The notes beneath the pieces were generated by a model. The model saw only the letters and a program-made list of their open reading frames with translations, was not told the DNA's origin and did no database searches. A stretch of 6,923 nucleotides of DNA. Origin: Spirochaetales bacterium (lineage in GTDB: Bacteria; Spirochaetota; Spirochaetia; DSM-27196; SKKC01). Shown piece by piece: positions 1-6,165 of the stretch; the first letter of the stretch is position 1; every line of letters starts with the position of its first letter. The DNA is taken from positions 1 through 6,923 of the forward strand of contig SLAN01000169.1 of NCBI GenBank assembly GCA_007126865.1. The letters are read 5' to 3'. Position numbers and translations under genes: made by a program.

Positions 1-1
1 C

Positions 2-796
2 GACTTCGAGAGCTATCTTCTGAACTTCACTCAACCGGCGCTGGCGATGGCACTGACCTTCGTGTCGGTCATCATGTACCGCGTCCTGACCGAGGAAAGG
101 GATAAACTACGAATTCGCCGGACATTCGGGAAGTTCGTCAGTCCCGAGGTCGTTAACGAAATCCTCGAGAACCCTCCGGAGCTCGGCGGTGTCGACAAAG
201 AGCTGACCGTAATGTTCAGCGATATACGCGGATTTACCTCGTTGAGCGAACAGATGAGCCCGCAAGAACTGGTGAACCACCTGAATGTATACCTCTCGGC
301 GATGACCGACGTGATCCTGGATCACCGTGGTACGCTGGACAAGTACGTTGGCGACGAGATCATGGCGTTCTGGGGAGCGCCGCTTCCACAGGAAAACCAT
401 GCGTTGCTCGCCTGCAAGGCGGCACTTCGGCAGCTCGAGGTGCTCAAAGAGTTGAATGCTGAGTGGCCGATCGAACGCCGGATCGAGATCGGTATCGGTA
501 TCAATTCCGGCATTATGACCGTTGGGAATATGGGCTCCTCCGGCCGCATGAACTACACCCTCATGGGCGACAACGTGAATCTCGGCGCAAGGCTCGAGGG
601 TACGAACAAACTCTATCGCACCTCATGCATTATGAGCGAATACACATTCGCGCTTGTCCGGGACCATGTCTTCGCGCGCGAGCTCGATACCATACGGGTT
701 AAAGGTAAGAACAAGCCGGTGATAATATACGAGTTGCTGGACGTGTTCGAGGAGCCGCTTGTCGAGAGCGTCGGGAACTCGCGGAAATCGGATTGA
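2..796 (+). CDS. Class III adenylate cyclase, C-terminal part (5' end outside the window)
   Basis: This is the C-terminal end of a membrane-anchored cyclase that probably makes cAMP from ATP in the cytoplasm. The frame is open to the left edge, so the gene begins outside the window; the ATG at 47 is internal. A hydrophobic stretch around it looks like the last transmembrane helix. It is followed by the linker pattern RRTFGKFVSPEVV and then the catalytic domain. Numbering from the ATG at 47, the metal-binding aspartates are D59 (FSDIRGFT) and D103 (DKYVGDE). K99 and T171 sit at the base-recognition positions expected for ATP in class IIIb enzymes. N178 and R182 (VNLGAR) are the transition-state residues. 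All catalytic residues are present, so the domain should be active. The layout is typical of CHASE2-cyclase proteins, but the sensor part is not visible. The stop overlaps the start of the lipoprotein gene, suggesting coupled translation. Guanylate cyclase activity is less likely given K99/T171. Confidence 0.93.
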   Translation, partial: DFESYLLNFTQPALAMALTFVSVIMYRVLTEERDKLRIRRTFGKFVSPEVVNEILENPPELGGVDKELTVMFSDIRGFTSLSEQMSPQELVNHLNVYLSAMTDVILDHRGTLDKYVGDEIMAFWGAPLPQENHALLACKAALRQLEVLKELNAEWPIERRIEIGIGINSGIMTVGNMGSSGRMNYTLMGDNVNLGARLEGTNKLYRTSCIMSEYTFALVRDHVFARELDTIRVKGKNKPVIIYELLDVFEEPLVESVGNSRKSD

Positions 797-1548
797 TGTT
801 GTGGACCGGGCCGGTTTCGAGTGACCGTAATTCGAAAAGAATATGGCGGATAGCGGCGTTCTTGATAGCTCCGGCGATAGTGGCGCTGTTTCTCGCCTCA
901 TGCGGTCTCGTACGCACGATTTCCCTCTTTCCCCCGAATGAGGATCAGATAGACGACGAGCTCTCCGGTGAGTCGACGTTCGTCCATAATACCGATAACT
1001 CGATCTATGGCGATGCATTTCAGGGATATGAGCTTTACTACAAAGTGTACGGTCTCTCGGAATCTCAAGAGGATCTTGTAACGACCGAAGAAAACGCCGT
1101 GCTCGACCCGGATTTCGAGGCACGGCCGAGGCTCGAGAATCGCGGATTCCAGCGGTTGAGGTGGGATCCCGGCAGTGGACAGCGTCAGCGACCGATCGTT
1201 GATCTCGCTGACCAGCGTGATGTCGCTGTCGAAGTGGTATTGAACTTCGCAGAGCTGGACTCGAACGGTCCGTTTGTACGCTGGAGACGTGCGGACGGCA
1301 GCGTCGAGATCCGTCAATTGAGAAGAACGGTGGCACGGGGCGAATCGAGAGACTTTTCATCGAGCCTTGGCGACTATACTCCGGCCGACCACGATGACGT
1401 TGACTCCGGTGCCGGCGACGACGGAGACGGCGGTTTTCAGGTCGTCGTCTACGTGCTCGCATACGGAATCGATCCGGAGGAGCTCGTTGCGATCTACAGC
1501 TTCGAAACGCGTCGGGTGCTGCCGCAGTACGTGTTGGCAACGCAGTGA
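796..1548 (+). CDS. Predicted lipoprotein of unknown function, coupled to the cyclase gene
   Basis: I do not recognise this 250-residue protein. The start chosen is the ATG at 796, whose A is the last base of the cyclase stop codon (TGATG). A TTG just upstream at 793 is also in frame. GGAAA near 783 may serve as a weak ribosome binding site. The N-terminus has basic residues (K14, R15, R18), a hydrophobic core at about 19-33, and the lipobox LFLASC, so C36 should be lipidated after signal peptidase II cleavage. The mature protein would lie on the periplasmic side of a membrane. The visible pattern FQGYELYYKVYG (75-86) and alternating hydrophobic stretches suggest a beta-rich fold. An acidic, glycine-rich linker (about 193-213) precedes a final hydrophobic beta-like segment (214-250). 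The overlap with the cyclase suggests a shared role, perhaps with the extracytoplasmic sensor of that enzyme. That is inference from position only. Confidence 0.82.
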   Translation: MLWTGPVSSDRNSKRIWRIAAFLIAPAIVALFLASCGLVRTISLFPPNEDQIDDELSGESTFVHNTDNSIYGDAFQGYELYYKVYGLSESQEDLVTTEENAVLDPDFEARPRLENRGFQRLRWDPGSGQRQRPIVDLADQRDVAVEVVLNFAELDSNGPFVRWRRADGSVEIRQLRRTVARGESRDFSSSLGDYTPADHDDVDSGAGDDGDGGFQVVVYVLAYGIDPEELVAIYSFETRRVLPQYVLATQ

Positions 1549-1575
1549 GCGAGCGCCATATGAGCGAGCGCGATA
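1546..1575 (+). repeat. Imperfect 15-base tandem duplication over the lipoprotein stop codon
   Basis: Two adjacent 15-base units (1546-1560 and 1561-1575) match at 14 of 15 positions, differing only at the twelfth base (C/G). The first unit begins with the TGA stop of the lipoprotein gene. Because the period is a multiple of three, the second unit adds a second in-frame TGA. A related 12-base string recurs at 1945-1956. Confidence 0.8.
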
Positions 1576-1658
1576 TAGGTGATTGATCGTATTTCCTTGA
1601 GTCGTGGATTGAGATTGAGAGTCTAACAATTGAGAGTGCAAAGGGGCGGTAGCGACTA
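1549..1658. other. Intergenic spacer with short repeated words, no clear promoter
   Basis: This 110-base gap separates the lipoprotein gene from the small membrane protein gene. Besides the duplication at its left end it holds four copies of TTGAG (1597, 1609, 1615, 1630). ATTGAGAGT occurs twice, 15 bases apart (1614-1622 and 1629-1637). I could not find a convincing -35/-10 pair or a terminator hairpin, so read-through from the lipoprotein gene is possible. AAGGGG at 1641-1646 or GGCGG at 1645-1649 would be the ribosome binding site for the next gene. Confidence 0.5.
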
Positions 1659-1952
1659 ATGACAACTGAGCTTCTGGCGACGGGCCTGATATATACGACA
1701 CTCGGAGTGGCGGTTGCACTCGTTTGGGTTTATGCATTCGGCAGGCAGTTCCTCGGTGGTCTCTGGGGTGCTCTGATCGTTGCCGTGCTCGGCTCATTCT
1801 TCGGTGCGGTTATCGAACATCTGTTTTCCGATGTAATCGCGCTTCTCACCGATGTCGGCGGCGTTAACATCTTTCCGGCACTTGCGGCGGCAATCGTCGT
1901 AATTGCTGTGTTTGCCGCCGTTTGTGAACATGGAACGGATGCCGATGAGTGA
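1659..1952 (+). CDS. Small three-helix membrane protein, possibly GlsB/YeaQ/YmgE-like
   Basis: This is a 97-residue hydrophobic protein with three predicted transmembrane segments at about 6-27, 32-54 and 69-88, a short periplasmic or cytoplasmic loop between the last two, and an acidic tail (DADE). The glycine-rich second helix (GGLWGALIVAVLGSFFGAVI) and the segment VNIFPALAAAIVVIAVF resemble, by eye, the layout of the GlsB/YeaQ/YmgE (transglycosylase-associated) small membrane protein family, whose biochemical role is unclear. That match is weak and rests on helix pattern rather than a diagnostic motif. The start ATG at 1659 has a purine-rich AAGGGGCGG 10-18 bases upstream. The gene lies in the same direction as the cyclase/lipoprotein pair and mazG, but gaps of 110 and 83 bases make operon membership uncertain. 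Confidence 0.75.
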   Translation: MTTELLATGLIYTTLGVAVALVWVYAFGRQFLGGLWGALIVAVLGSFFGAVIEHLFSDVIALLTDVGGVNIFPALAAAIVVIAVFAAVCEHGTDADE

Positions 1953-1971
1953 GCGCAGATGAGTGACCGAC
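1944..1971 (+). repeat. Imperfect 14-base tandem duplication over a stop codon
   Basis: Units 1944-1957 and 1958-1971 share GATGAGTGA and match at 11 of 14 positions. The first unit contains the TGA stop (1950-1952) of the small membrane protein gene. ATGAGTGAGCGC at 1945-1956 differs by one base from 1560-1571, in the duplication behind the lipoprotein gene. Confidence 0.6.
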
Positions 1972-1983
1972 CGATTTCTCCAG

Positions 1984-2012
1984 TGGATTTCCTTAACTTC
2001 TGATAATATACA
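1984..2012 (+). promoter_or_regulatory. Possible promoter for mazG
   Basis: The AT-rich stretch before mazG contains TATACA (2007-2012), 17 bases downstream of TGGATT (1984-1989). These match the sigma-70 consensus at 4 of 6 and 3 of 6 positions. GATAAT at 2002-2007 is a better -10 match (5 of 6) but has no good -35 partner at the right distance. The region is the most promoter-like spacer in the plus-strand cluster, but the assignment is tentative. Confidence 0.3.
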
Positions 2013-2023
2013 TTCTGTCTACC

Positions 2024-2029
2024 GAGGAG
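2024..2029 (+). promoter_or_regulatory. Ribosome binding site that fixes the GTG start of mazG
   Basis: GAGGAG ends six bases before the GTG at 2036, a good Shine-Dalgarno match and spacing. The next in-frame ATG (2135) falls at residue 34, inside the first conserved helix, so it cannot be the true start. This supports the GTG. Confidence 0.75.
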
Positions 2030-2035
2030 TTTATT

Positions 2036-2896
2036 GTGGCTGATACCGCCGATAGCGACACAAATACGCATACCGAAACGCCGGATACCGATGGGCACTC
2101 CGACGCATACTACTTCGAGCTGTTCTGGCAGACGATGCGGACGCTCCGCGGCCCGTACGGCTGTCCATGGGATCGGGAGCAGACCAGCGATTCGATCAAG
2201 GGGAATCTGGTCGAGGAAGCGTACGAGTGTTACGACAGCATCTCCCGCGGCGACTCGGATGCGTTCAGAGAAGAGATCGGGGATGTCTTTCTCGTCGCAC
2301 TGCTCATGGTGTGCATCGAGGAGGACAGCGGATCGTTTACGCTCGGTGACGTACTACGGCAGGCGAACGAGAAGCTCGTGCGGCGCCATCCTCACGTATT
2401 CGGGGATGCGGTGATCGACGATACAGCGGCAGCGGTTAGACGACAATGGGATGACATCAAAGCAAACCTGGAGGGTCGCGAGCGGAACGAATCCGTGCTG
2501 GACGGAGTGCCGGACGCGACACCTCCTCTGGAACGAGCGGCACGGTTACAGAAGAAGGCGGCGAAAGCGGGGTTTGACTGGCCGGACATCGCCGGCGCCC
2601 GGGAAAAACTCGACGAAGAGCTCTCCGAGTTCGATGCGGCGCTGAGCTCTGACGACTCGGCATCGGACGACTCGGCATCGATTGAACGGGAAATCGGAGA
2701 CCTTCTCTTCTCGGTCGTGAACCTCGCGCGCAAGAGCGGTGTCGATGCAGGATATGCGTTGCACTCCGCGAATCGACGTTTCAGCGACCGTTTCAAGCAC
2801 ATGGAGAAGCGGATGAGAGAGCGAGGCGAAGCCTTGAGCTCGGAGAATCTCGACACGATGGAAGAGCTTTGGCAGGAAGCGAAACGATCGAGTTAG
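2036..2896 (+). CDS. mazG: Nucleoside triphosphate pyrophosphohydrolase MazG (two-domain)
   Basis: MazG hydrolyses nucleoside triphosphates to monophosphates and pyrophosphate in the cytoplasm, clearing non-canonical or excess NTPs; in E. coli it also affects (p)ppGpp levels. This 286-residue copy has both tandem MazG domains, against about 263 residues in E. coli. Domain 1 shows GPYGCPWDREQT (39-50), the metal-binding EExxE (E60, E61, E64) and ExxD (E80, D83), and the signature RRHPHVFGD (116-124). Domain 2 shows LQKKAAKAGFDWPDI, a second EExxE (E194, E195, E198) and ExxD (E219, D222). All Mg-binding acidic residues are kept. The extra length comes from an acidic, Thr/Asp-rich N-terminal tail of about 23 residues and an insert made by a tandem repeat between the two domain-2 metal helices (206-215). 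The start is a GTG with a strong ribosome binding site. The gene ends 26 bases from the convergent pbp2 gene. Confidence 0.96.
   Translation: MADTADSDTNTHTETPDTDGHSDAYYFELFWQTMRTLRGPYGCPWDREQTSDSIKGNLVEEAYECYDSISRGDSDAFREEIGDVFLVALLMVCIEEDSGSFTLGDVLRQANEKLVRRHPHVFGDAVIDDTAAAVRRQWDDIKANLEGRERNESVLDGVPDATPPLERAARLQKKAAKAGFDWPDIAGAREKLDEELSEFDAALSSDDSASDDSASIEREIGDLLFSVVNLARKSGVDAGYALHSANRRFSDRFKHMEKRMRERGEALSSENLDTMEELWQEAKRSS
2651..2680 (+). repeat. Perfect 15-base tandem duplication inside mazG
   Basis: Two identical, adjacent 15-base units (2651-2665 and 2666-2680) encode DDSAS twice (residues 206-215). They lie in the loop between the two metal-binding helices of the second MazG domain. 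The reading frame is kept. The identity at every base, including third positions, points to a recent replication-slippage duplication. Confidence 0.9.
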
Positions 2897-2922
2897 TTAC
2901 AAGTATCACTTCGGAATTGTGA

Positions 2923-4782
2923 CTAGTACTGGTGCATGTACCACGGACGCAGATCGGCGACCGTCTCGTCAAACGTCTGGCCGGTGAATATGCCGTGCAG
3001 TACGAGATTCGCCGCCTTCGGTGACCAGAAGTCGTATTCGTTGTCGGCGTCTACGAGCACCGCGACAGCTACCTGCTCGAGCGGATCCTCCGGCTCGTAT
3101 GGCGCATAAGCGACATACCAGCTGTGCCAGCGGTCCGAAGCGCCGATCTCACCGGTACCGGTCTTTCCCGCGCTCGCCACCGCCGGTGTCGTCACTGTGT
3201 TGCGAGCGGTTCCTGTTTCCACAACACTCCGCAGACCTTCGGCGACAACATCGAAAGTGCTTTCGCGTACCGGTGCCGAACGCAGTATTTCCGGTTCAGC
3301 CCGGGTTGCTATCTCGTCGGTATTCGGATTTCGTACTTCCCGGACCAGGTGGGGCCGGTAGATGGTTCCGCTGTTTGCGACCATCGCCATCATATTCGCC
3401 AACTGAAGCGGAGTTGCCGAGGTGAAGCCCTGCCCTATGCTCATGTTGACAGTATCGCCGCCCACCCACGGTTCCTGCCTCGCACTCTCCTTCCATTGCC
3501 GGGAGGGAACGAAACCGGAGCGTTCACCCGGAATATCGATACCGGTTCGCTCGCCGAGCCCGAAGGCGCGCGCGTAATGCTCGATATTGTCGGCTCCGAG
3601 CATTTGATGTCCGACCGTGTAAAAGAAGTAGTTCGATGAGTTGGCAATAGCGGAGCGGATATCGATCGGACCGAAGCCCTGAGGGCGCATTTCGATGCCC
3701 CATTCACGGAATGTCTGATTTCCGGCGCGATATGCTCCCCGTGTGTTTATAATCTCGTCGGGATCTATTACTTCCTCTTCGAGCGCGGCTGTGGCCATTA
3801 CGGTCTTGAACGTAGAGGCCGGCGGGGCTTCGGCAGCGATCGCCCGGTTCAGGAATGGTGACCGCGGGTCGCGAGAAAGGCGATTAAAGGTCCCTCCTCC
3901 GCCACCGTACGTGAACTGGTTGGCGTCGAAACCGGGATTGCTTACCATGGCAAGCACCTCGCCGGTCGCGACCTGAATCACGACAACGGCACCGCTTCTA
4001 TTACCCAGCGACCGCAGTGCGAGCTCCTGAATGTCCCGATCGATAGTCAGATAGAGATCCTGACCGAATACGGGTGGTATTTGCTCGGGATCGGTCGCCA
4101 TCTCGCGTCCGAAGACGTCGACGGTCCGATATCGTTCCCCTTCGCGGCCGCGAAGGACGGTATCGTACTGTCGCTCCACCCCGCTCTTGCCGAGGATGCT
4201 GTCGGGAGTATAACCGCGATTATAGAGAACCTGCAGTTCCTGGGCGGTGATCTCACCGACATAGCCGGTAACATGAGATACCAGCTCACCTTCCGGATAG
4301 TAGCGCCGTGGCTGGCTGTACCATGAGACACCCGGGAATTCGTCTTTTCGTTCCGCTATATGTACGATCGTGTCGTAATCGACATTATCGAGCAGCTCGA
4401 TCTCGGTGAATCGACTCCGAATCGACATGGGGACACGTTGGCCGAGCTGCGACATTGTGAGGTCGGTGGCCGCAGCAAGACGATCGAACAGCTCGTCGAA
4501 TCGGTTGGGATCGACGTCCGATGGATTCAGCGTCAGGACGAACGCGTCGCGATTTGTTGCGAGTGGTCGACCGTGTCGGTCATAGATCCTGCCTCGCTGC
4601 GCTTGAATGGAAGCGCTGCGCCGGGATATCTGCTGGGCTCGCGAGCGGTACTCGTATCCGTCAACTATCTGCAGGGTGAACAGGTGCGCGAGGTAGAGGA
4701 TTATAAGTGCCGCAATCGTTATTCCGATTCCAACTATCGCCGGCTTGGAAATCTCGCTGCCGTTACTGCTCCATCCCGACAT
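2923..4782 (-). CDS. mrdA: Penicillin-binding protein 2, elongasome transpeptidase
   Basis: PBP2 is the class B transpeptidase that cross-links new peptidoglycan during side-wall growth, anchored in the inner membrane with its catalytic domain in the periplasm. This 619-residue protein is of normal length for the family. It has one N-terminal transmembrane helix (about 13-40) and the dimerisation/pedestal region beginning RGRIYDRHGRPLATN (63-77). The transpeptidase domain carries the catalytic SxxK (S323-K326), SxN (S382-S383-N384) and KTGT (540-543). The residues before the nucleophile read APPASTFK, whereas most homologues have YPPGSTFK or similar. A five-glycine run (293-297) sits just before the active-site helix. 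The gene is last in the mreBCD cluster, 23 bases after mreD, which distinguishes it from the division enzyme FtsI. Its start ATG has AGGGAG ten bases upstream. RodA, the partner glycosyltransferase, is not encoded next to it. Confidence 0.96.
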   Translation of the reverse strand: MSGWSSNGSEISKPAIVGIGITIAALIILYLAHLFTLQIVDGYEYRSRAQQISRRSASIQAQRGRIYDRHGRPLATNRDAFVLTLNPSDVDPNRFDELFDRLAAATDLTMSQLGQRVPMSIRSRFTEIELLDNVDYDTIVHIAERKDEFPGVSWYSQPRRYYPEGELVSHVTGYVGEITAQELQVLYNRGYTPDSILGKSGVERQYDTVLRGREGERYRTVDVFGREMATDPEQIPPVFGQDLYLTIDRDIQELALRSLGNRSGAVVVIQVATGEVLAMVSNPGFDANQFTYGGGGGTFNRLSRDPRSPFLNRAIAAEAPPASTFKTVMATAALEEEVIDPDEIINTRGAYRAGNQTFREWGIEMRPQGFGPIDIRSAIANSSNYFFYTVGHQMLGADNIEHYARAFGLGERTGIDIPGERSGFVPSRQWKESARQEPWVGGDTVNMSIGQGFTSATPLQLANMMAMVANSGTIYRPHLVREVRNPNTDEIATRAEPEILRSAPVRESTFDVVAEGLRSVVETGTARNTVTTPAVASAGKTGTGEIGASDRWHSWYVAYAPYEPEDPLEQVAVAVLVDADNEYDFWSPKAANLVLHGIFTGQTFDETVADLRPWYMHQY

Positions 4783-4792
4783 AGTGTTGACT

Positions 4793-4798
4793 CTCCCT
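4793..4798 (-). promoter_or_regulatory. Ribosome binding site of mrdA
   Basis: On the minus strand this reads AGGGAG, ten bases before the ATG at 4782. It lies within the 23-base gap after the mreD stop codon and supports the chosen start. Confidence 0.65.
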
Positions 4799-4805
4799 GA
4801 CTAAA

Positions 4806-5312
4806 CTAAAAGGACCGCGCGCGCCAGTCGAGCTCGAGTCCACGAAAACGCCCCAGTATTCCGAAAACAACAGGTGCGAGAAGCGCATTATAGCCTGTTT
4901 CGATAAGAAAGCGGGTCGACAGTACCGGACCGCTCGGATCCGAAACGCCGAATAACGCTCCGATCAGCAGAAACATCACGCCCTTGAGCAATGTAGCAGT
5001 GAGTACGAGAAGGAACGGTGCCAGAAACGCGTCGAGGTATACATTATCGCGTGTGGAGCCGTAGATCAGCCCCACCACGGTCTTCGTCAGTGTATAGAAG
5101 CCGAGGGGCGCGACGCTGAAAATATCCTGCGTCAGGCCTCCTATGAAGCCCGCGCTCTGGCCCACCATTCCACCGTTGCGGTTTGCGAGATAGACGGTGA
5201 AGATGAGCACCAGATCGGGGCGAACTCCGGCGATTGCGATGAGTGACAAGAGATTCGTCTGAAGAATCGAAAGCAGAATAACGAGCAATGCTCCGATCAG
5301 GTACGGAAGCAT
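4806..5312 (-). CDS. mreD: Rod shape-determining membrane protein MreD
   Basis: MreD is an inner-membrane component of the elongasome that binds MreC and helps link cytoplasmic MreB to the periplasmic wall enzymes. This copy has 168 residues, normal for the family, and is hydrophobic throughout. Five or so membrane segments can be seen, at about 5-29, 32-45, 50-85, 95-121 and 138-154. The stretch GQSAGFIGGLTQDIF followed by LGFYTLTKTVVGLIYG (51-85) is the family's typical conserved core. The gene starts three bases after the mreC stop, with a strong Shine-Dalgarno inside the end of mreC. Sequence conservation in MreD is low, so the call rests on both this core and its position between mreC and mrdA. 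Confidence 0.93.
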   Translation of the reverse strand: MLPYLIGALLVILLSILQTNLLSLIAIAGVRPDLVLIFTVYLANRNGGMVGQSAGFIGGLTQDIFSVAPLGFYTLTKTVVGLIYGSTRDNVYLDAFLAPFLLVLTATLLKGVMFLLIGALFGVSDPSGPVLSTRFLIETGYNALLAPVVFGILGRFRGLELDWRARSF

Positions 5313-5315
5313 AGG

Positions 5316-6152
5316 TTACCGTCCCTCCTGGAGAACGACATACACGAACTCGAGTCTCTCGAACTCGACTACCGGATCGACACGAATGTCCAGATTCAGC
5401 TCTATGTCGGATGCCTCCACCGATGTCACCGTTCCAATGGCGATATCCGGCGGATAAATCGACCGCATGCCGGAAGTTACAATCGCATCTCCCTTCTCGA
5501 TTTCCGAGTAGGCATCGCGAGGAATATGGTGGAGCGTGACCGGCTCGTGGGTTGATCCGACACCCGAGATCAGTCCCTGATAACGGGACTCCTGGTGCAC
5601 GGCGGCCACATAGGCATCAACGTCGTAAATCGGCAGCACCTTGGAACTGTATTGTCCGACCTCCACGAGACGACCGACCAGCGACTGACGACCATCCTGC
5701 ACCGCAATTACGGGCATATTCCGTTCGAGGCCGTTCCTTCGCCCGCGGTTGATCATAAGAGTGGGAAAGATATTCTCCGGATCCCGACCGATAACCCGGG
5801 CGGAAACATGTTCAAACTCGAGCGTTTCTGCGTATCCGAGTGTTGCGCGGAGTTGCTCGGCCTCGATCTGAAGGGCCCGGATATTCTCCTGTTGCAGCTC
5901 CAGTTCGCGAGTTCGCTCCTGCAGGCGCCCTATTTCGCTTCGCAGATCTCTACGGTTTCGCACCGACTCGAATGCTCCGGCGAAAAAAGCGCCAACGGCG
6001 CTGGTGGACCGTTGTATGAGTCCGATCGTAGAAAGACCGGACTCGCGTAGCCCGGCGGACCCTCCACTCATCAGTGACAGCACGGAAAACGTAACCAGCA
6101 GAACAAACGTAACAAGTGTCTGATTGCGTCGGAAGTAGCCTTTCAGGTCCAT
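5316..6152 (-). CDS. mreC: Rod shape-determining protein MreC
   Basis: MreC is a bitopic inner-membrane protein whose periplasmic part dimerises, binds PBP2 and activates it for cell elongation. The 278-residue length is typical. A short basic cytoplasmic tail precedes a transmembrane helix at about 11-28. A coiled coil at about 63-105 follows, rich in E, Q, R and L at heptad spacing. The two periplasmic beta domains follow, with the family signatures ARVIGRDPENIFPTLMINRG (118-137), the SSKVLPI segment (169-175) and GDAIVTSGMRSIYPPDIAIG (221-240). The gene begins 13 bases after the mreB stop. I see no good Shine-Dalgarno in front of its ATG and no alternative in-frame start nearby, so translation may depend on ribosomes arriving from mreB. 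Confidence 0.96.
   Translation of the reverse strand: MDLKGYFRRNQTLVTFVLLVTFSVLSLMSGGSAGLRESGLSTIGLIQRSTSAVGAFFAGAFESVRNRRDLRSEIGRLQERTRELELQQENIRALQIEAEQLRATLGYAETLEFEHVSARVIGRDPENIFPTLMINRGRRNGLERNMPVIAVQDGRQSLVGRLVEVGQYSSKVLPIYDVDAYVAAVHQESRYQGLISGVGSTHEPVTLHHIPRDAYSEIEKGDAIVTSGMRSIYPPDIAIGTVTSVEASDIELNLDIRVDPVVEFERLEFVYVVLQEGR
5324..5329 (-). promoter_or_regulatory. Strong ribosome binding site of mreD inside the mreC 3' end
   Basis: A perfect AGGAGG on the minus strand lies 11 bases before the mreD ATG. It overlaps the codons for the last residues of MreC (QEG). With a three-base gap between the genes, this suggests translational coupling of mreC and mreD. Confidence 0.75.
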
Positions 6153-6165
6153 TCGAAGGTCACGA

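Noticed and set aside
47..49. ATG at 47 as the true start of the cyclase
   Set aside because: The frame continues open to the left edge through a hydrophobic stretch, and no ribosome binding site precedes the ATG. The gene is truncated by the window.
623..1540. Long open frame on the minus strand (305 codons) opposite the cyclase end and lipoprotein gene
   Set aside because: It is very rich in arginine and serine with no recognisable domain, and it mirrors two well-supported plus-strand genes. It is a shadow frame.
1534..1564. TTGGCA as a -35 box for the small membrane protein gene
   Set aside because: No acceptable -10 lies 16-18 bases downstream. The best partner needs a 19-base spacer and matches at only four positions.
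2392..2856. Minus-strand open frame opposite mazG
   Set aside because: Its low-complexity Ser/Arg composition and complete overlap with the conserved MazG domains mark it as a shadow.
2906..2922. Possible shared bidirectional terminator between mazG and mrdA
   Set aside because: The stem is only four base pairs with a nine-base loop and no run of T on either side, so it is too weak to call.
4404..4424. Repeated AATCGAC words, 12 bases apart, inside mrdA
   Set aside because: The repeat is only seven bases, in normal coding sequence of a conserved gene. It is likely chance.
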